Part shown: positions 19,490-31,078 of the stretch, piece by piece
Layout of the letters: each line of letters opens with the position of its first letter
How positions within the stretch are numbered: the stretch's first letter is position 1
Source: Capronia americana
Lineage: Eukaryota; Ascomycota; Eurotiomycetes; Chaetothyriales; Herpotrichiellaceae
Length of the DNA stretch: 64,000 nt
Direction: 5' to 3'
Assembly: GCA_016110215.1 (NCBI GenBank)
Contig: JADWQD010000010.1
Span: forward strand, 1,736,001 to 1,800,000
Made by a program: the position numbers and the translations under genes
Notes under the pieces: generated by a model
The model's database searches: none
The model's input: only the letters and a program-made list of their open reading frames with translations
What the model was told of the DNA's origin: nothing

Positions 19490-21070
19490 TTAGGCCTTTG
19501 CGTAAATGTCTGTGTCGAACCGGAGATTGTCGATTTTATCCCTGCCGACTGCGTCCCTGTTCACCCACACGCTGACACTTGTTCCAGAGCACATGAAATC
19601 TCCAAACCCGTCGTCATCGATTTTGACCTCTTGGGGTTGCCAACCCAGGATATCGGTCCAGGTCTCTCCAGAGTGTTCCGTACCGACAGCCATCCTTCTC
19701 GTTTTCGGGTCGGCGTTGGACATGATACATGCGAGGCCAAACTTTCGGTCGGCAGTACCTCTGCGCACGAATGCGTAACAGTTCGGGTCGTCGTCGATGT
19801 AGTCTTCCTGGTCTCCATAGGCGAAAAGCTTCCTTGCCAGAACGAGATGAGGTAGCTTTTCTCCACACGACGGCGGTTCCGGGTTCTTTCCCTTCATGCC
19901 GTATAAGTCGCCGTAGAAGACACAGGGATAACCTTCTTGCCTCAGCAAGATCAGGGAGTAGGCCAGGGGTTTGAAGAAGCCCTCGATGGGGGTCTCAACT
20001 GTCTGTCCTGGCTGAGTGTCATGGTTCATCACCACCGTCACCGCACTCTCGGGTTTGGCCTGAACCAACGTGCCGTCAAATACCTTCCGCAGGTCCCCCT
20101 TCTCTGTCTTGGAGATTTCCGAGAACCTGTACACCATGGGCGAGTCGTACAAGCTGAATTGGTGATGCATGCCATCCAGGTATTCCAACATCTCTTTTGT
20201 GTTGCCAGACCAAAATTCGCCCACTAGGAACAGCGAGTTCTTTCCGAACGTCTGCTCCAAATGATCCACGAAGCCGTTCGTGAATGTTTCGGAGAAATGC
20301 TGGCACGCGTCGAAACGGAATCCTTTCAGCTTGAGCGTGTTGACTACCCACTCACCCCAATGGATAACGTCCTGTCCAACCTCGTCGTGGGCGTAGTCTA
20401 AATCTGCGAACATGAGAAAATCTGCGTTGCCACCTTCCTCTCCGACTGACCGGGACCAGTGTTTGTTGTCGCCCAGAATCCGGAAGATGCCAGTGCGCTC
20501 TGTGCTCGCGTCGTAGTCGGTTCCTGAAAAGTGATACCAGTGGTACTTCTGTGAGGAGTATTTGTCGCCGCGACCCGGGAAATCGAAACCCACCCATGCT
20601 TCGATCTCAAAAGGTTCACCAATTTCCTTGGTGCGATCTGTAAGGGTACAATTAGCTGGTGGTCGGAATGAATCGATGAGCGACCTACCATTCTGATCTA
20701 CCTCGATAACCTTGCACTTTTCCTTGTTGTCCGCGCCAGCCTTGTGGTTCAGAACAGCATCGAAGTAGAGCCCAATCCCGAGTTCCTGCGCTTTGTTGGA
20801 CAATTGATCCAGGTCTTCCTTGGGTCCCCATTTGGTCGATTTTGAACCTTTTTGATCGAATTCTCCAACGTCGTACAAGTCGTAGATGTCATAGCCGTTC
20901 GCTTGGTCGCCTCCCTGGCCCTTGCACGCAGGCGGAAGCCAGACGTTGTCCACACCGATGTCCTTCAGGTCTTGGAGCACGTTCTTTAGGCGGATCCAAT
21001 GTTTCTGGTCGGCAGGGACGTTCCACTCGAAGCCCTGCAACATGCAATAATTTTCCGGTGTGCCACCCAT
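19490..21070 (-). CDS. intracellular alpha-amylase, GH13 subfamily 5 type
   Basis: A single exon of 526 aa has no signal peptide. It starts MGGTPENYCMLQGFEWNVPA like bacterial-type liquefying amylases. Catalytic residues are visible: region I DAVLNH (104-109), nucleophile Asp254 in GFRFDACQHF, acid/base Glu285 in FLVGEFW, and transition-state Asp351 in VMNHDTQP. The enzyme would cleave alpha-1,4-glucan in the cytoplasm. Characterised fungal relatives (Histoplasma AMY1, Aspergillus AmyD) act in alpha-1,3-glucan wall synthesis rather than starch feeding. Absence of introns is unusual here but known for this subfamily. Confidence 0.93.
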   Translation of the reverse strand: MGGTPENYCMLQGFEWNVPADQKHWIRLKNVLQDLKDIGVDNVWLPPACKGQGGDQANGYDIYDLYDVGEFDQKGSKSTKWGPKEDLDQLSNKAQELGIGLYFDAVLNHKAGADNKEKCKVIEVDQNGRSLIDSFRPPANCTLTDRTKEIGEPFEIEAWVGFDFPGRGDKYSSQKYHWYHFSGTDYDASTERTGIFRILGDNKHWSRSVGEEGGNADFLMFADLDYAHDEVGQDVIHWGEWVVNTLKLKGFRFDACQHFSETFTNGFVDHLEQTFGKNSLFLVGEFWSGNTKEMLEYLDGMHHQFSLYDSPMVYRFSEISKTEKGDLRKVFDGTLVQAKPESAVTVVMNHDTQPGQTVETPIEGFFKPLAYSLILLRQEGYPCVFYGDLYGMKGKNPEPPSCGEKLPHLVLARKLFAYGDQEDYIDDDPNCYAFVRRGTADRKFGLACIMSNADPKTRRMAVGTEHSGETWTDILGWQPQEVKIDDDGFGDFMCSGTSVSVWVNRDAVGRDKIDNLRFDTDIYAKA

Positions 21071-21680
21071 ATTCGTCAGAGATAAAATGTATAATACTCG
21101 GAAATGGTCTAGGATAATCTATGCTCTATAGCGAAAGTCGAGTAGGCGGCGGAAAGAGGCAATATATAGATAGGAGTGATAAAGAAAACCCGTCTGCAAC
21201 CCGGTAACTGTATGACATCAAAGGAGTGCTGGATCTTGCATGTGGGAATCTCACTCAGGACTGCCCAGGGCGCCAGGGTACTCGTCCTTTTCACTTCCTT
21301 GAAAGTGATCGAAACTTTATTTTGGCGCTCGTGCTGGGCGAATGTATGAGATCATCGCACCTACAACAAGGGAGCCTTGACCAATGAGGCGCCCTCAAGA
21401 GGCAATGCGGACATGTGCCAGGAAATGTTGGGCTGCGCCACTGCGGCGTGTTTGCCATCTTCTCAGGGCAAGAATGCGCTGTCTGGATCGAGCGAGCAAC
21501 ATCCATTCCCCATTACTGGGGGATTCATGCTGCGCTCGGCTGATAATCGATGCGAAGGACTAGCAACCGGCGACTGAGCTTGCATAATACGAATCCAGTG
21601 TATGCCTGGCACGCAATCATCGGTACAAGAAGCGGTACGGAAAGATGAACAAATCGATGTCGGACCGTAGGAGAGCGACC
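21071..21680. other. intergenic: amylase promoter and 3' flank of the hotdog gene
   Basis: No gene or repeat is recognised. Confidence 0.45.
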
Positions 21681-22344
21681 TCAAAGCTTCGCATTCTCCC
21701 GAAAGATGATACTGGCTTTGTTGTGCTCGCACACTGAGAGCAGGTCGCCGGTGGCTTTATCTTTCATGGTCCCTCGAATCGTAGCTGCTCCAGTAAGTGC
21801 TTGCTGGTCGCACGAGGGCAAAGAATGGCGACACCCACCGAATCTCTTGCCTGCCTGCAGGACTTCGCATTCGACCACCACGCGTGTGCCTGTTTTGGTA
21901 GGCCGCAAATATGTCACGCTCAGCACTCTCGACACCCCGCCAAAATGCCAGAAGTCTTCCCTCGCCAGAGGTGCCATGGCCATTGTCGTACACATGTCGT
22001 GGATCAGCGAGATGGCTGCTCCTTGAGCGTTGCCCATTCGACTTCCGTACATGGGCGTCATCTCCATCTCGAAGACCGCTGTGATATGTGGTGGCCCGGT
22101 CGCCCCAATAATGGCAAGGTCTTTGGTCATGAGAGACTCTTCAAAGCCCTAGAAATGGTCACTTCGCTATTCGCGCCGGACGAAATCGTCATGGGCAGAT
22201 GGAGCCTACCTCTGCGACTGGCTCTCTCTTGTATCTGCCCATGAATTCTTGTATTCTCCCAACCGGGTCTTCAATGTCAATTGCAAAGGACATCCCAGGC
22301 CGTGACATATAGTCCTTAGTGTAGAACTTCTCAGGTTTCCCCAT
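21681..22344 (-). CDS. PaaI-like hotdog thioesterase family protein
   Basis: Exons 22210-22344, 21839-22148 and 21681-21784 give 182 aa. The first intron is 60 nt (GTAGGC ... TTCTAG). The second is 54 nt and in frame (GTGGGT ... GAGCAG). Its removal joins QAGKRF to ATIRGTMKDKATGD, as expected of the hotdog fold, whereas retaining it inserts 18 poorly coding residues. The active helix reads GNAQGAAISLIHDMCTT. The Asp is kept, but the HGG turn usual in this family is QGA, so activity may be altered. It would hydrolyse acyl-CoA if active. Confidence 0.8.
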
Positions 22345-22767
22345 TTTGAGAGTTCAGCTGGTAGGATGTGTCACAATGCGTACCCTCCGAGGACTCGACG
22401 AAGCGTGGAAACGAACAAGGGCGAAGCTGCGATGCTAAGGACCGCGCATCTCTTTTGAATAAGAGAACTTCACCCCGATCGTGGCCAAGAAGAGTGTAAG
22501 AATGTCCCATCTCGACCGCTGAGACGACAGAGCCGAGGGTTTCGGCATGGCTCCGGCGTCAATAAAGAACCGAGAAGCCTAGGGCCAGTGTTGGCGGTAA
22601 GCTTCGACTGCCCGGAACGCGGAGTGAAGAGTGCGTAAAAGCTGAGAGAAACTACGCTTGGCCGTTCATGGCCTCCGCCGTACCCGTGGCCCGGCGGCGC
22701 AGTTGCAATCGATCCGCCGTCTGTAGAGATCGCATCCTCCAGTCTCGCTCTCATGTAGGCACTCAGC
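22345..22767. promoter_or_regulatory. divergent intergenic region
   Basis: It lies between the hotdog gene and the hydrolase-fold gene and must hold both promoters. No specific site is recognised. Confidence 0.35.
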
Positions 22768-24256
22768 ATGAAATGCTCCTATACCACGGCCGCGGTGGCC
22801 TTGTCAAGTCCTGCAGACACGCCCAGGCGTGTCTCTACCGTTTCAAATCTCCCCGAAGGAGATCTATCGCGTCAGCTCCAGGACGCGACGCGTGGAAATA
22901 CGATTCCGTCGAGCTGCCGATCGGAGTCAGCGGCCGCGTCAAGCTCGAGTAGGTGGCACGTAACCGCAGGAATGACCCTCTAACCATAGCTGCAGTGTAT
23001 TCACTGCTCAGGAACTACGCGAGAAACCGAATGGGCCGCGGAACCTGTTAGTCCACATCCCCCCAGGTGCTGGCTATGCAGTCGGCGCGACACCGAGCCT
23101 GTTAGAGAGTACGGTTCCCCAGCTTCAGAATGTTCTTTTGCCATCCACGTCGCTGGTGAGGATCAACTACAGCCTGGGAAAGTCAGTGAGCTCTCCATCT
23201 ACTTCAAACGAGGGCGCAGTCTTCCCGACCCCCATCCACGAAGTCACAACAGCATTCGACTACCTCACTTCATCCACCTCCCCGTTCAACGCAGACCACG
23301 ATGAAGCCCCTAAAATATGCCTCATGGGAAGGCATATCGGCGGTGCACTAGCGACCATGCTTGCCCTGACCGAACCGAATGCGATTCACGCTCTGGCGGT
23401 CGCCGAGCCAATGGTGGATTGGGTAGGATTGGACGAGGCACTTGAACAACTGCGCGCCGCGGCGGCCAAGTCTTTCGCATCTTCTCCGAAGACGCAAGCG
23501 CAGAAACAAGCACGGAAACAGGCGCGTACGGCCAAACACGCGGGTCTGTACGACCTGGACGCTCCATCCCTCGTGGCTGCGGCCGAGGAATTGGTCAAGC
23601 TGCGTTCAGAACTGTTCACCACGCCGTCCGCGTATTTCGATCCATTCGCGAGTCCCATCTTATTTCTCCGCGCCCCGGGAAGGGATACGCCCCTCGCCAA
23701 CAGCACCATTGGAGATGAACTGCTCAGCGAGATGAGTTTGGACGACGCCGATGTTGATGTTGGTGATCATGGTGAATTCGTAGACTCCGACGCCGACGAT
23801 CCGCAGCAATCAAGTCCGTCAAGGGTGGCGAGTTCTGCAGAAACACAATGTTCAACTTCCGGGGCCACCTCCGCTGTTGTTGAGGTTGGCGGGTCCGCGC
23901 CCGGAACACCCGCCATGCCTCGTCGTCGGCGGAAAGTCCTACGCCGCTGGCCCGCTGTCGATGCGCCCGAGTCCGTCACGTTGCCACATGTCCGCATCTT
24001 CGTGCAGTCTCATGTGGCTGGCGCAGGGAGCAATGCCATCGACGTACCTAGGGGCCACGCGGCCCTGATGCGCGCCCAAGCCACCGAACTGGCCGAACTG
24101 ATGCGTCGAGCTTGTTTCATTGGGCGGGAGAAAGGCTTTGCGGAAGAGAGAGTCCAGCTTCGTCTCTGCGACGCGTCCTCCCCAAGTGTAGAGATGGGTG
24201 GTGGCATGCAGGAAATGGCCCTGAAATGGGTGGGCGAGATACTCAGTAAGGACTGA
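22768..24256 (+). CDS. alpha/beta-hydrolase-fold protein lacking the nucleophile serine (5' end uncertain)
   Basis: The main exon begins at about 22998, after an intron starting at 22951 (GTAGGT, CTCTAAC branch, GCTGCAG). The join gives GVSGRVKLD-VFTAQELREKPNG, followed by NLLVHIPPGAGYAVG and LVRINYSLG, the oxyanion and beta-4 region of lipase/esterase-3 folds. The nucleophile elbow reads CLMGRHIGGALATMLALTEP, with His where GxSxG has Ser, so hydrolysis is doubtful. A long Asp/Ser-rich insertion with RRRRK occupies the middle. The 5' end is unclear. An ATG at 22768 is in a different frame from KYDSVELPIGV and needs another intron near 22830-22880; an in-frame ATG at 22668 gives a poor N-terminus. 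Confidence 0.65.
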
Positions 24257-24641
24257 ATTATTAGCTCAGTGCGAGTTAAGTCTCGAAGAGGGAAGAATGT
24301 AGAAAGTACTGTGCCATTACATAGCCTGCCCGCCGTTTCAGGCTCAATTTGGGCTGAAGTCTATATCTTTGGTTCATATACGCTCACCCATTCTATGTCT
24401 ATACCCTGAGTGTCCGCTCCAGTTCCTCGATCCTCCCGTATCATCCAGCGCGCAACCTTGTGGTGCTGGACCACGGTTTTTGGCGCCGCTTGCGACCTTC
24501 CTTCCTTCCTTCCCTTACGCAAAATACCAACCATATCAGCACGAACGAGGTATCCTGACCTGAGATCTGTGCTCTCGCTTCATTCGATGCGCGACAGTCG
24601 CAGTCGACCTGGTGGAACCGATGGCAGGTCTGATCCCGCTC

Positions 24642-24671
24642 GGAGAGGAGAGGAGAGGAGAGGAGAGGAGA
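24642..24671. repeat. GGAGA pentanucleotide microsatellite
   Basis: About six uninterrupted GGAGA units lie in the 3' flanks of two convergent genes. Confidence 0.9.
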
Positions 24672-24756
24672 TGTCGATGTTCATCGTGCGCTTATGTGCG
24701 CGCACTTGTCGAGTCTTGTTCGCGCACCTTGCTGTTTGTCTTGTTCGCTCTTCTGT

Positions 24757-24778
24757 TCGGTCAGTCGGTCGGTCGGTC
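24757..24778. repeat. TCGG tetranucleotide repeat
   Basis: About five TCGG/TCAG units occur in a row. Confidence 0.7.
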
Positions 24779-24880
24779 AAGGGCTTCTCAAGAAAACACG
24801 AAAACGTTCCTCTGCAAGTCGCACTGCGCGGCCGGGATGGGAGCGTACGTCTCTAGTTGCTTTTGACTCCTAACACACCA

Positions 24881-26854
24881 TTACTCAGAAGACACTTCAA
24901 CCCGGTCACCCGCTACCACTCCACCTCCCACCTCCTCGGCCTTGCTCGCCCTGCTGCGTTGGCGTTCAAGGTCACTCTTCAAACTATCCAGAAACCTCGC
25001 CGCCTCTGCTGCGTACTTGCACCTCCGTCTGATGGCCTTGCCGTATTTGTAGAAAAAGATGGGGAACGGGAAACATGCGAGAGCGATGAAGCCGGGGACG
25101 GCGGATGCCCAGTGAACGCCAAGATTGTTGTACATGTAGGTCGCAAAGAGGGGAAAAACAGCACCGAACGTCGAGCGGAGGATGGAGTTGCCGGCGAAGA
25201 CGGAGGCGGAATAGATTACATAGGAGTCGACACTGACCGTCCAGTTAGTTAGTATAGGTCTTTGTTGATCCTGGAGAGGGGAAAGCGAGAATGTAGGAAA
25301 GTGGCCACGGATATACTCACAGGTAATTCGAACAGCACATAAAGATCAAGATAAACCCGATTCCGAACGGGACTCCCGAAAGAACGGGGACGATGAAGTG
25401 AACGCTAGGGTCCGCAGTCGCGGCGAACCAAGCGAGACCGACAATGGCGATGATGCCTCCAAAGATGACGGGCGGGAGGCGGGTTTCGGGCGGTGCGAAG
25501 CCACCGTGGGCTTTCGAAATGCGAATGTATCGCTTGTTGTCGATGATGATCATGCCGACGGCGAGCAGATTTCCCACCATGATTCCCAGAAAGGCGAGGC
25601 CTTCTTCTCCCGCATTCCAACCGTAGCCTTCCTGGAAGACAATCGGGAAGGCTGCAAAGAACAGGTAAAGCGTGCCGTATATGACGGCCATGTAAGTCTG
25701 TTGTTGGACAGTGAGCAAGCTTAAACGACATACGTGGGTTAGGGGTGCCTTACTGAGAGAAGTAACACAATCGGTTCCCGGAATAGAAGAGCCCAAGGTC
25801 GAGCAAGGGATCGCTTCACCACCTCTTTTAACACAAGCGGCTGCTCAATATCAATTCTTGTCATATAGAACTTCCCGGTGGCCTTCGACAGCAGCTTTGC
25901 CCTTTGCCGGAGCAAGACCGGTGCATATGTCTCTGGGACGAAGATAAATCCAAGGATTGTCAACACCCCAGCGTACAGAGCGAGAAAACCAAAGAGCCAT
26001 CGCCATCCTGCAGCTGGGCTCAAGAAGCCGCCGATCATCGGTCCCAGAGTCGGGCCTAAGAAGGGAGCCGCTGCGAATACAGCTTGCGCCATGCCTCGCC
26101 TGGAGGTACAGATGTCAGCACAGATATGAAATGCTCGACTCAAGATTAAAACTTACTGCTCGGCTTCAAACATGTCGGAAATCTGGCCCGGTGGGATGAC
26201 GAAGACAGCTGAGCCAAAGGTGCCGCATAATAGGCGAAGAATGATGAGTGCCGTAATGCTCTGTGCGGCGGCGCAGACTGCGGTGAAAATGATGTAGAGC
26301 CCCAAGGCGATCAGCAGGATGCTTCGACGAGATACGGCTTCTGAAAGCGGCGCCCACATCAACGGTCCCAGCGCGAAACCCATGACCATAAGACTCAAGC
26401 CCAGCAGGAAGACCTCCCGGCTGCACTGGAAGTCGGGGATGGTCAGACCGGCGGCGCCAGTATAGGCCGACGAGGCCAGCGACACGCACAGAGTCATGAA
26501 GGCCAGGAGGAAGGTCATCAGCCACTTGAACAAGTTGCTGTAGCTCTTTGGGTTCTCCGGGTCATGGTCAAGCCATTGCACGACGAAAGGATCACCAACA
26601 GTTCCGCTTCCTCGATATTTAGCTTCCACAATCCGTTCGAAGTCGGTCACTCTTCGCCGCCATGGCCTTCTCTGAAGAGTGTACTGTGACCACTCGGCAG
26701 GGCCGTGGTCAGTCGAGGTCCCGGTGGATGTTCCGGTAGCGTTCGCAAGAGGCTCGAGAGATTTCTCGTCCACGTCGGATAAACGGAGTGGTGAAGACTC
26801 AGGGTGGCCGGGTAAAGGCAGAGAATGGGACGAGCCCTGCGCGGGAGACTGCAT
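24881..26854 (-). CDS. MFS drug/polyamine transporter, DHA1 family
   Basis: Four exons, 26157-26854, 25754-26099, 25321-25697 and 24881-25232, give 590 aa with all phases consistent. The N-terminal cytosolic tail leads into VVQWLDHDPENPKSYSNLFK, the DPENP motif of fungal DHA1 antiporters (TPO1/FLU1-like). About 12 hydrophobic helices follow. MGFALGPLMWAPLSEAVSRR is the motif-A loop and VFAAAPFLGPTLGPMIGGF the motif-C antiporter helix. It should export drugs, polyamines or metabolites at the plasma membrane. An in-frame ATG at 26923 would add 23 residues. The gene is divergent from a Zn2Cys6 factor gene 519 bp away, so co-regulation is plausible. Confidence 0.9.
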
Positions 26855-27373
26855 GTTGGAAAGCACGATCTTGCGACGATGTCGGCTCCGGGGGAAGAGA
26901 CAGTCGTTGCTTCTTAACAGCAAGGCAGATTAATGCAACACACAAAGCCGCACAAACCTTTTGAGGCTTCCATCCTCCGTGGCACGGCATCGATACAAGC
27001 ATGATCTCCCTTTCGGCCACACAGTCTGTAAAACGCGATCGTGCCCCGAGGGCCAGGGCCTGCCATGACTCAAGGTCCTGTGCAGGGGTGCGGGGGAGGA
27101 GGAGGTTTGCACATTGTCGGTCTAGCACATGGTTGCTGCGAGCGCCTTTCTGCGTCGTCGACTGGCGTGGATGCGGATGTTCGGCTCGTCCGGATGTCTT
27201 TTTGGTCCCGGACGCCGACTCTCGCTGCCTCAGCGCCTCCCGCAATGTGAGCGTCAGCTCAGGCATGAATTATTAATAGAGGCCCGCAATGCTTATATGC
27301 CCTTCTGCTGCACCGGCCCCGGAGATGAAATGTTCAATAGCGTCTTGCTTGGTCCCCTTGCCAGACCACAATC
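26855..27373. promoter_or_regulatory. shared divergent promoter, transporter / Zn2Cys6 factor
   Basis: 519 bp separate the two start codons. Zinc-cluster proteins typically bind CGG half-sites. Candidate half-sites such as TCCGGATG near 27188 exist, but I cannot assign one. Confidence 0.4.
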
Positions 27374-29467
27374 ATGGCCGAAATCGAGAGGAAACACGCA
27401 GCCTGCGCAGAATGCCGCGAGAAGAAGCTAAAGTGTGTGCCCAGCGAGGAAGGGGGCGACTCCTGCCACAGGTGCGCAATGGATCACGATGCCTGATCTC
27501 TCGATTGTACGCTCGCTAATCAATGGCCCTGGGCAAGCAGATGCACACGACTGGGCAGGGACTGTCAGATACCTGAAGTCAAGCAGAGGAAGCGCAAAGC
27601 TCGGTGTAGGCTGCCGGCCGCCATATCTCCCCGGAGTCTCCCACTAACCATGTGGCAGTGCGCGGCCGTGTGGAACAACTGGAAAGCAGCTACTCGGAGA
27701 TCCTGTCGCTGCTCAAAAAGAGGCCGCAGTCCGAGACCGATGTAGCGGCCAGCGTACCGACTTCGGTATCCACCTCGACGCCGTCACATACGGACACGTC
27801 GCGGGTATCGCAGGCCTCGAGTTTGACGTCCCCGCTGTGCTTCGACTCAACACGTTCGGATGCGCCTCATAGCTATTTGCTCGAGATACCCCTCGAGGAA
27901 TGTGATATGCTGGTCAATGACTACCGGCGCATGTCAACCAACAATTTCCCCTATGTCATCGTCCCCGATGCCTGTCCGGTCGCTACGTTGGTTGAAGAAC
28001 GACCCATGCTCGCGCAGGCAATCTTCGTTGCCACGACATGGCGCTTCCCAGAGCGGCAGCAGGCGCTGAAGGACAAATTCCTCCTGGACCTGAGCCACCG
28101 GTACTTCGTCAAATCGGAACGATCACTGGATCTGTTGCAGGCACTAATTGTATATTCTGCGTGGTAAGCCTGACCATCCAGAATAGCGACGAATCGTGCT
28201 GATGCTTCAAGGTGTCACTGGTATTCTACCCCTGTCGCAACTCAAGTCTACAGGCTAGGGTCCCTTGTTGTTTCGCTCGCCGTAGAACTCGGAATCAACC
28301 AGAAACCGACGAGCGTCACCCAGCATGAGATCATTGTTGGCCCCGGATCCGCGCTCGAACATGGCAGCGAGGCCGTCTCATCAAAGTTCTGGGGATATGA
28401 GGCTCGAAGGGCGTATCTGGGCGCATACACAGTCTCCACCTAGTACGAAATTATCATGGGTAACGCCGCCGACGACGACTAACTTGTTCTAGTGGCTTGT
28501 TATTATTCAGGAGACCATCCATGCTGCCATACGGTCAATATCTCGAGGACTGCGCGTCTTCCCTTGCCACCGATCCACAGTATTGCTCTGATCCGACTTT
28601 GATCCACATGGTCCGGGGCATGCGCCTCGCCGAAGAAACCACCCATACGTTCGATCACGGTTCGAAGGAGAAGATTGGCGAGCTGAGTGACGAGAAGATC
28701 GAAATCTTGGTTCGAGCATTGGCCAAGCAGACAGAGGAGTGGAGAGCGTCTGTGCCGCCTGGTGCTTTCGCCATTGGTACGTGTAGCATAGTCCGGGTTC
28801 TCAATTTTGTGAAAGCCTCCCGCTTACCATCGACGCGCATCTAGGCCGGCTCCAACGCGCATACTACAGCAGCAGAGGCTACATCTATGAGGTTGGCCTC
28901 TACGGCCTTCTCCAAGGTCAGACGCCTTCAGTGACCCGAGTCTCGATCCTGTATGAATGTTTCAACGCCACGGTGAAGTACCTCTCTGTCGTGCTTGAGA
29001 CCGCCCTCGACGACATGATTGACTGGACGTCGCTCGACTGGCGGGCACTCAACTTTGGCATCATGCTATCGACCAAGTCTTCTATAATCCTGGACTCGGC
29101 ATATGCCAGCACGGAAGCATCCCAGCGTGCTGCCTGGTTGGGCAAGTGCCTCGACACGTTATGCCTACGAGCACAGGAACTTCATCGGATGAAAGGAGAA
29201 AAATGCAGTTACTTCCTCAAGCTCGCCCACGAGTGGGCCAACATCAAGATGTATCACCAGAACACCATTCAGAGGACCCTGTCGGCCGCCACGGCGGCAA
29301 ACACAGCACAGCAGCCGCAGCAGTCGCACTTAGCAGCGCAGGCGCAGCAACAACCTACTGCTGTTACATTTGTGGAGAACGCCTTTGACGTGGATCCATT
29401 CAATGAACTATTCTGGGCCGGCTTTGGAGACCCTGAGCCAGCCTTGACCGGAATATACGCAATGTGA
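27374..29467 (+). CDS. Zn(II)2Cys6 transcription factor
   Basis: Six exons, 27374-27471, 27541-27605, 27659-28163, 28212-28442, 28493-28776 and 28845-29467, give 601 aa with all phases agreeing. The zinc cluster is split by intron 1. CAECREKKLKC and SCHR join CTRLGRDC, giving the six cysteines. A basic stretch (KQRKRKAR) and a short coiled segment RGRVEQLESSYSEILSLLKK, a likely dimerisation helix, follow. The middle homology region has SLDLLQALIVYSAW and RLGSLVVSLAVELGIN. The tail is Gln/Ala-rich, a common activation-type region. It is a nuclear regulator; the divergent efflux transporter is the obvious candidate target. Confidence 0.93.
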
Positions 29468-31078
29468 TTTCAGTCTGATCCTATAAGCACGCAATTACTG
29501 TTGACATCGTGTCTCGACCGTGACTGAAGCTCGCTTCTACCGTGTGATCGACACAATTCCGACAAAAGCTCATCCAGTTGGACCCTTCAAAACCTAAAGA
29601 AACGCCAAGGTCATAGTCCCGAGTTGCATGATATGATAGCCCATCGACGAAAAGCAAGCCACCAAGAAGATACTAGTCAAGAACATCATACCCTTTCATC
29701 GACTTCGTATGAGTGTGAAGTCGATTTTGGGTGCAGCAGTCGCTGGCGCCGTCAACGCACTAGCATTTCAGGAAGCACGTACAGCACTTAGATCCAATGG
29801 CCATGGCGCAGCCAGCTACATGTACCTGTACACAATATACAGACAGTACTGGACACCAGCTGAATCCACCGGCCCGAGGCTCCTATATAGAAAATCCTTC
29901 GAACGACACTCGATCACTTCCTTCCTAGGCCATTCGGCATCTAGTGCCGCGACTCAAGCCTCACGCAGCACGGCAAGGACCACCCGCGTTGGGGTGTCAT
30001 GAGAGGCCTCATAAGGAACATGAAAGTCTGCGACCGGCTCATCTGGTATGTATGAGGATGGGGATGTCTGCAGTATACCTTGGCCCAGTGTACAGGACCT
30101 AGGTATGGATGTCCCTTCCCGAGCCACTGGCCGGCCATAGGAGACAACACAACACAACCTCATTGTCACTGCAATTGGAGTGTTATCCGATTCTCTCGGG
30201 TGTGATCTGGTCTAGGACGCGACTGATGTTATCCTCCTCTTCCTGGCCGTGGCTGATAATATCCTCCTCTTTCTGGCGGCGTGTTCACCTGTTTGCAAGC
30301 ACATATACCTACCCTGTGCAGGTACGATACGGATAACTGGATAAAGATAGCCTCGTGGTTCGCCCGCCGGTCGGGCTGCTGTCAAGGATAGCTGATTGAA
30401 CGTGGAGCGCAGGTTCGTATGGAGCCCAGATCTCGTCATCCATTTGTATCCTAGTTCGGGAGGCTCTTATGCTGTGTCTTGTGGTTTTTACCTATTCTAT
30501 CCGTCCTGGCGTAGTGCTGGGCTTGAGAAACGTCTAGTCCAGGCCTTCGCACTCTTAACCTGCACGCGCGACACGCGAGGCTCTGGTGATTCTGTTCTGG
30601 TAAGCTAAATAAATATCCAGCCCCTTCATCCGAGGAGTTTGATCGAGGTGTAAGGGGACCGCATCGAGGGATTTTGTACTCACACATCTGATCTGGTGGC
30701 TGGAGTGGTCTCTTCACCTCTGACCTTCCGAGCTGCGGCTCTCGACTGCCTCAGATCTCGCGCTGGTGTGATCTGATCAGTTCTGCCGCGATCGACATTC
30801 ACTTTGTAACCGCCAACTGCCCAGCACTTCACCAATACAGATCAGTCCTTCACGTTCACTCCGCCAAGGGATTTGCGCGCATCTCAGATGCCTTTGTGCT
30901 TGAGGATATATTCCTCCTCGCTGACCGACGACTTTTCCTTTTTCCCCCTCCTCTCTCTCATGCTATCTTTTCGTCCCTCAACACACAACCCTTGGGCACA
31001 ACCCTCGGGCATCACCCTTCCCCCCTTTCCCTTTCCCTTTCCCTTTCCCTTTCCCTTCCTCTGCACAACACATCCGCC
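29468..31078. other. intergenic, 1.6 kb
   Basis: No gene is recognised. A 98-codon plus-strand frame at 29709 has no domain. A near-duplicated CCTCCTCTTYCTGGC unit lies at about 30231-30278. The right end is a pyrimidine-rich promoter tract. Confidence 0.45.
31021..31058. repeat. CCCTTT hexanucleotide repeat in promoter
   Basis: Five to six CCCTTT units sit 20-60 bp ahead of the start codon of the coiled-coil gene. Such pyrimidine tracts are common just upstream of strongly expressed fungal genes. Confidence 0.85.

Larger units (their letters stand above)
24257..24880. other. intergenic between convergent genes
   Basis: It contains two simple repeats, listed separately, and no recognisable gene. 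Confidence 0.5.

Noticed and set aside
29709..30002. 98-codon plus-strand frame starting MSVKSILGAAVAGAVNAL
   Set aside because: The hydrophobic start hinted at a small secreted protein, but the rest is unremarkable and no supporting features exist.
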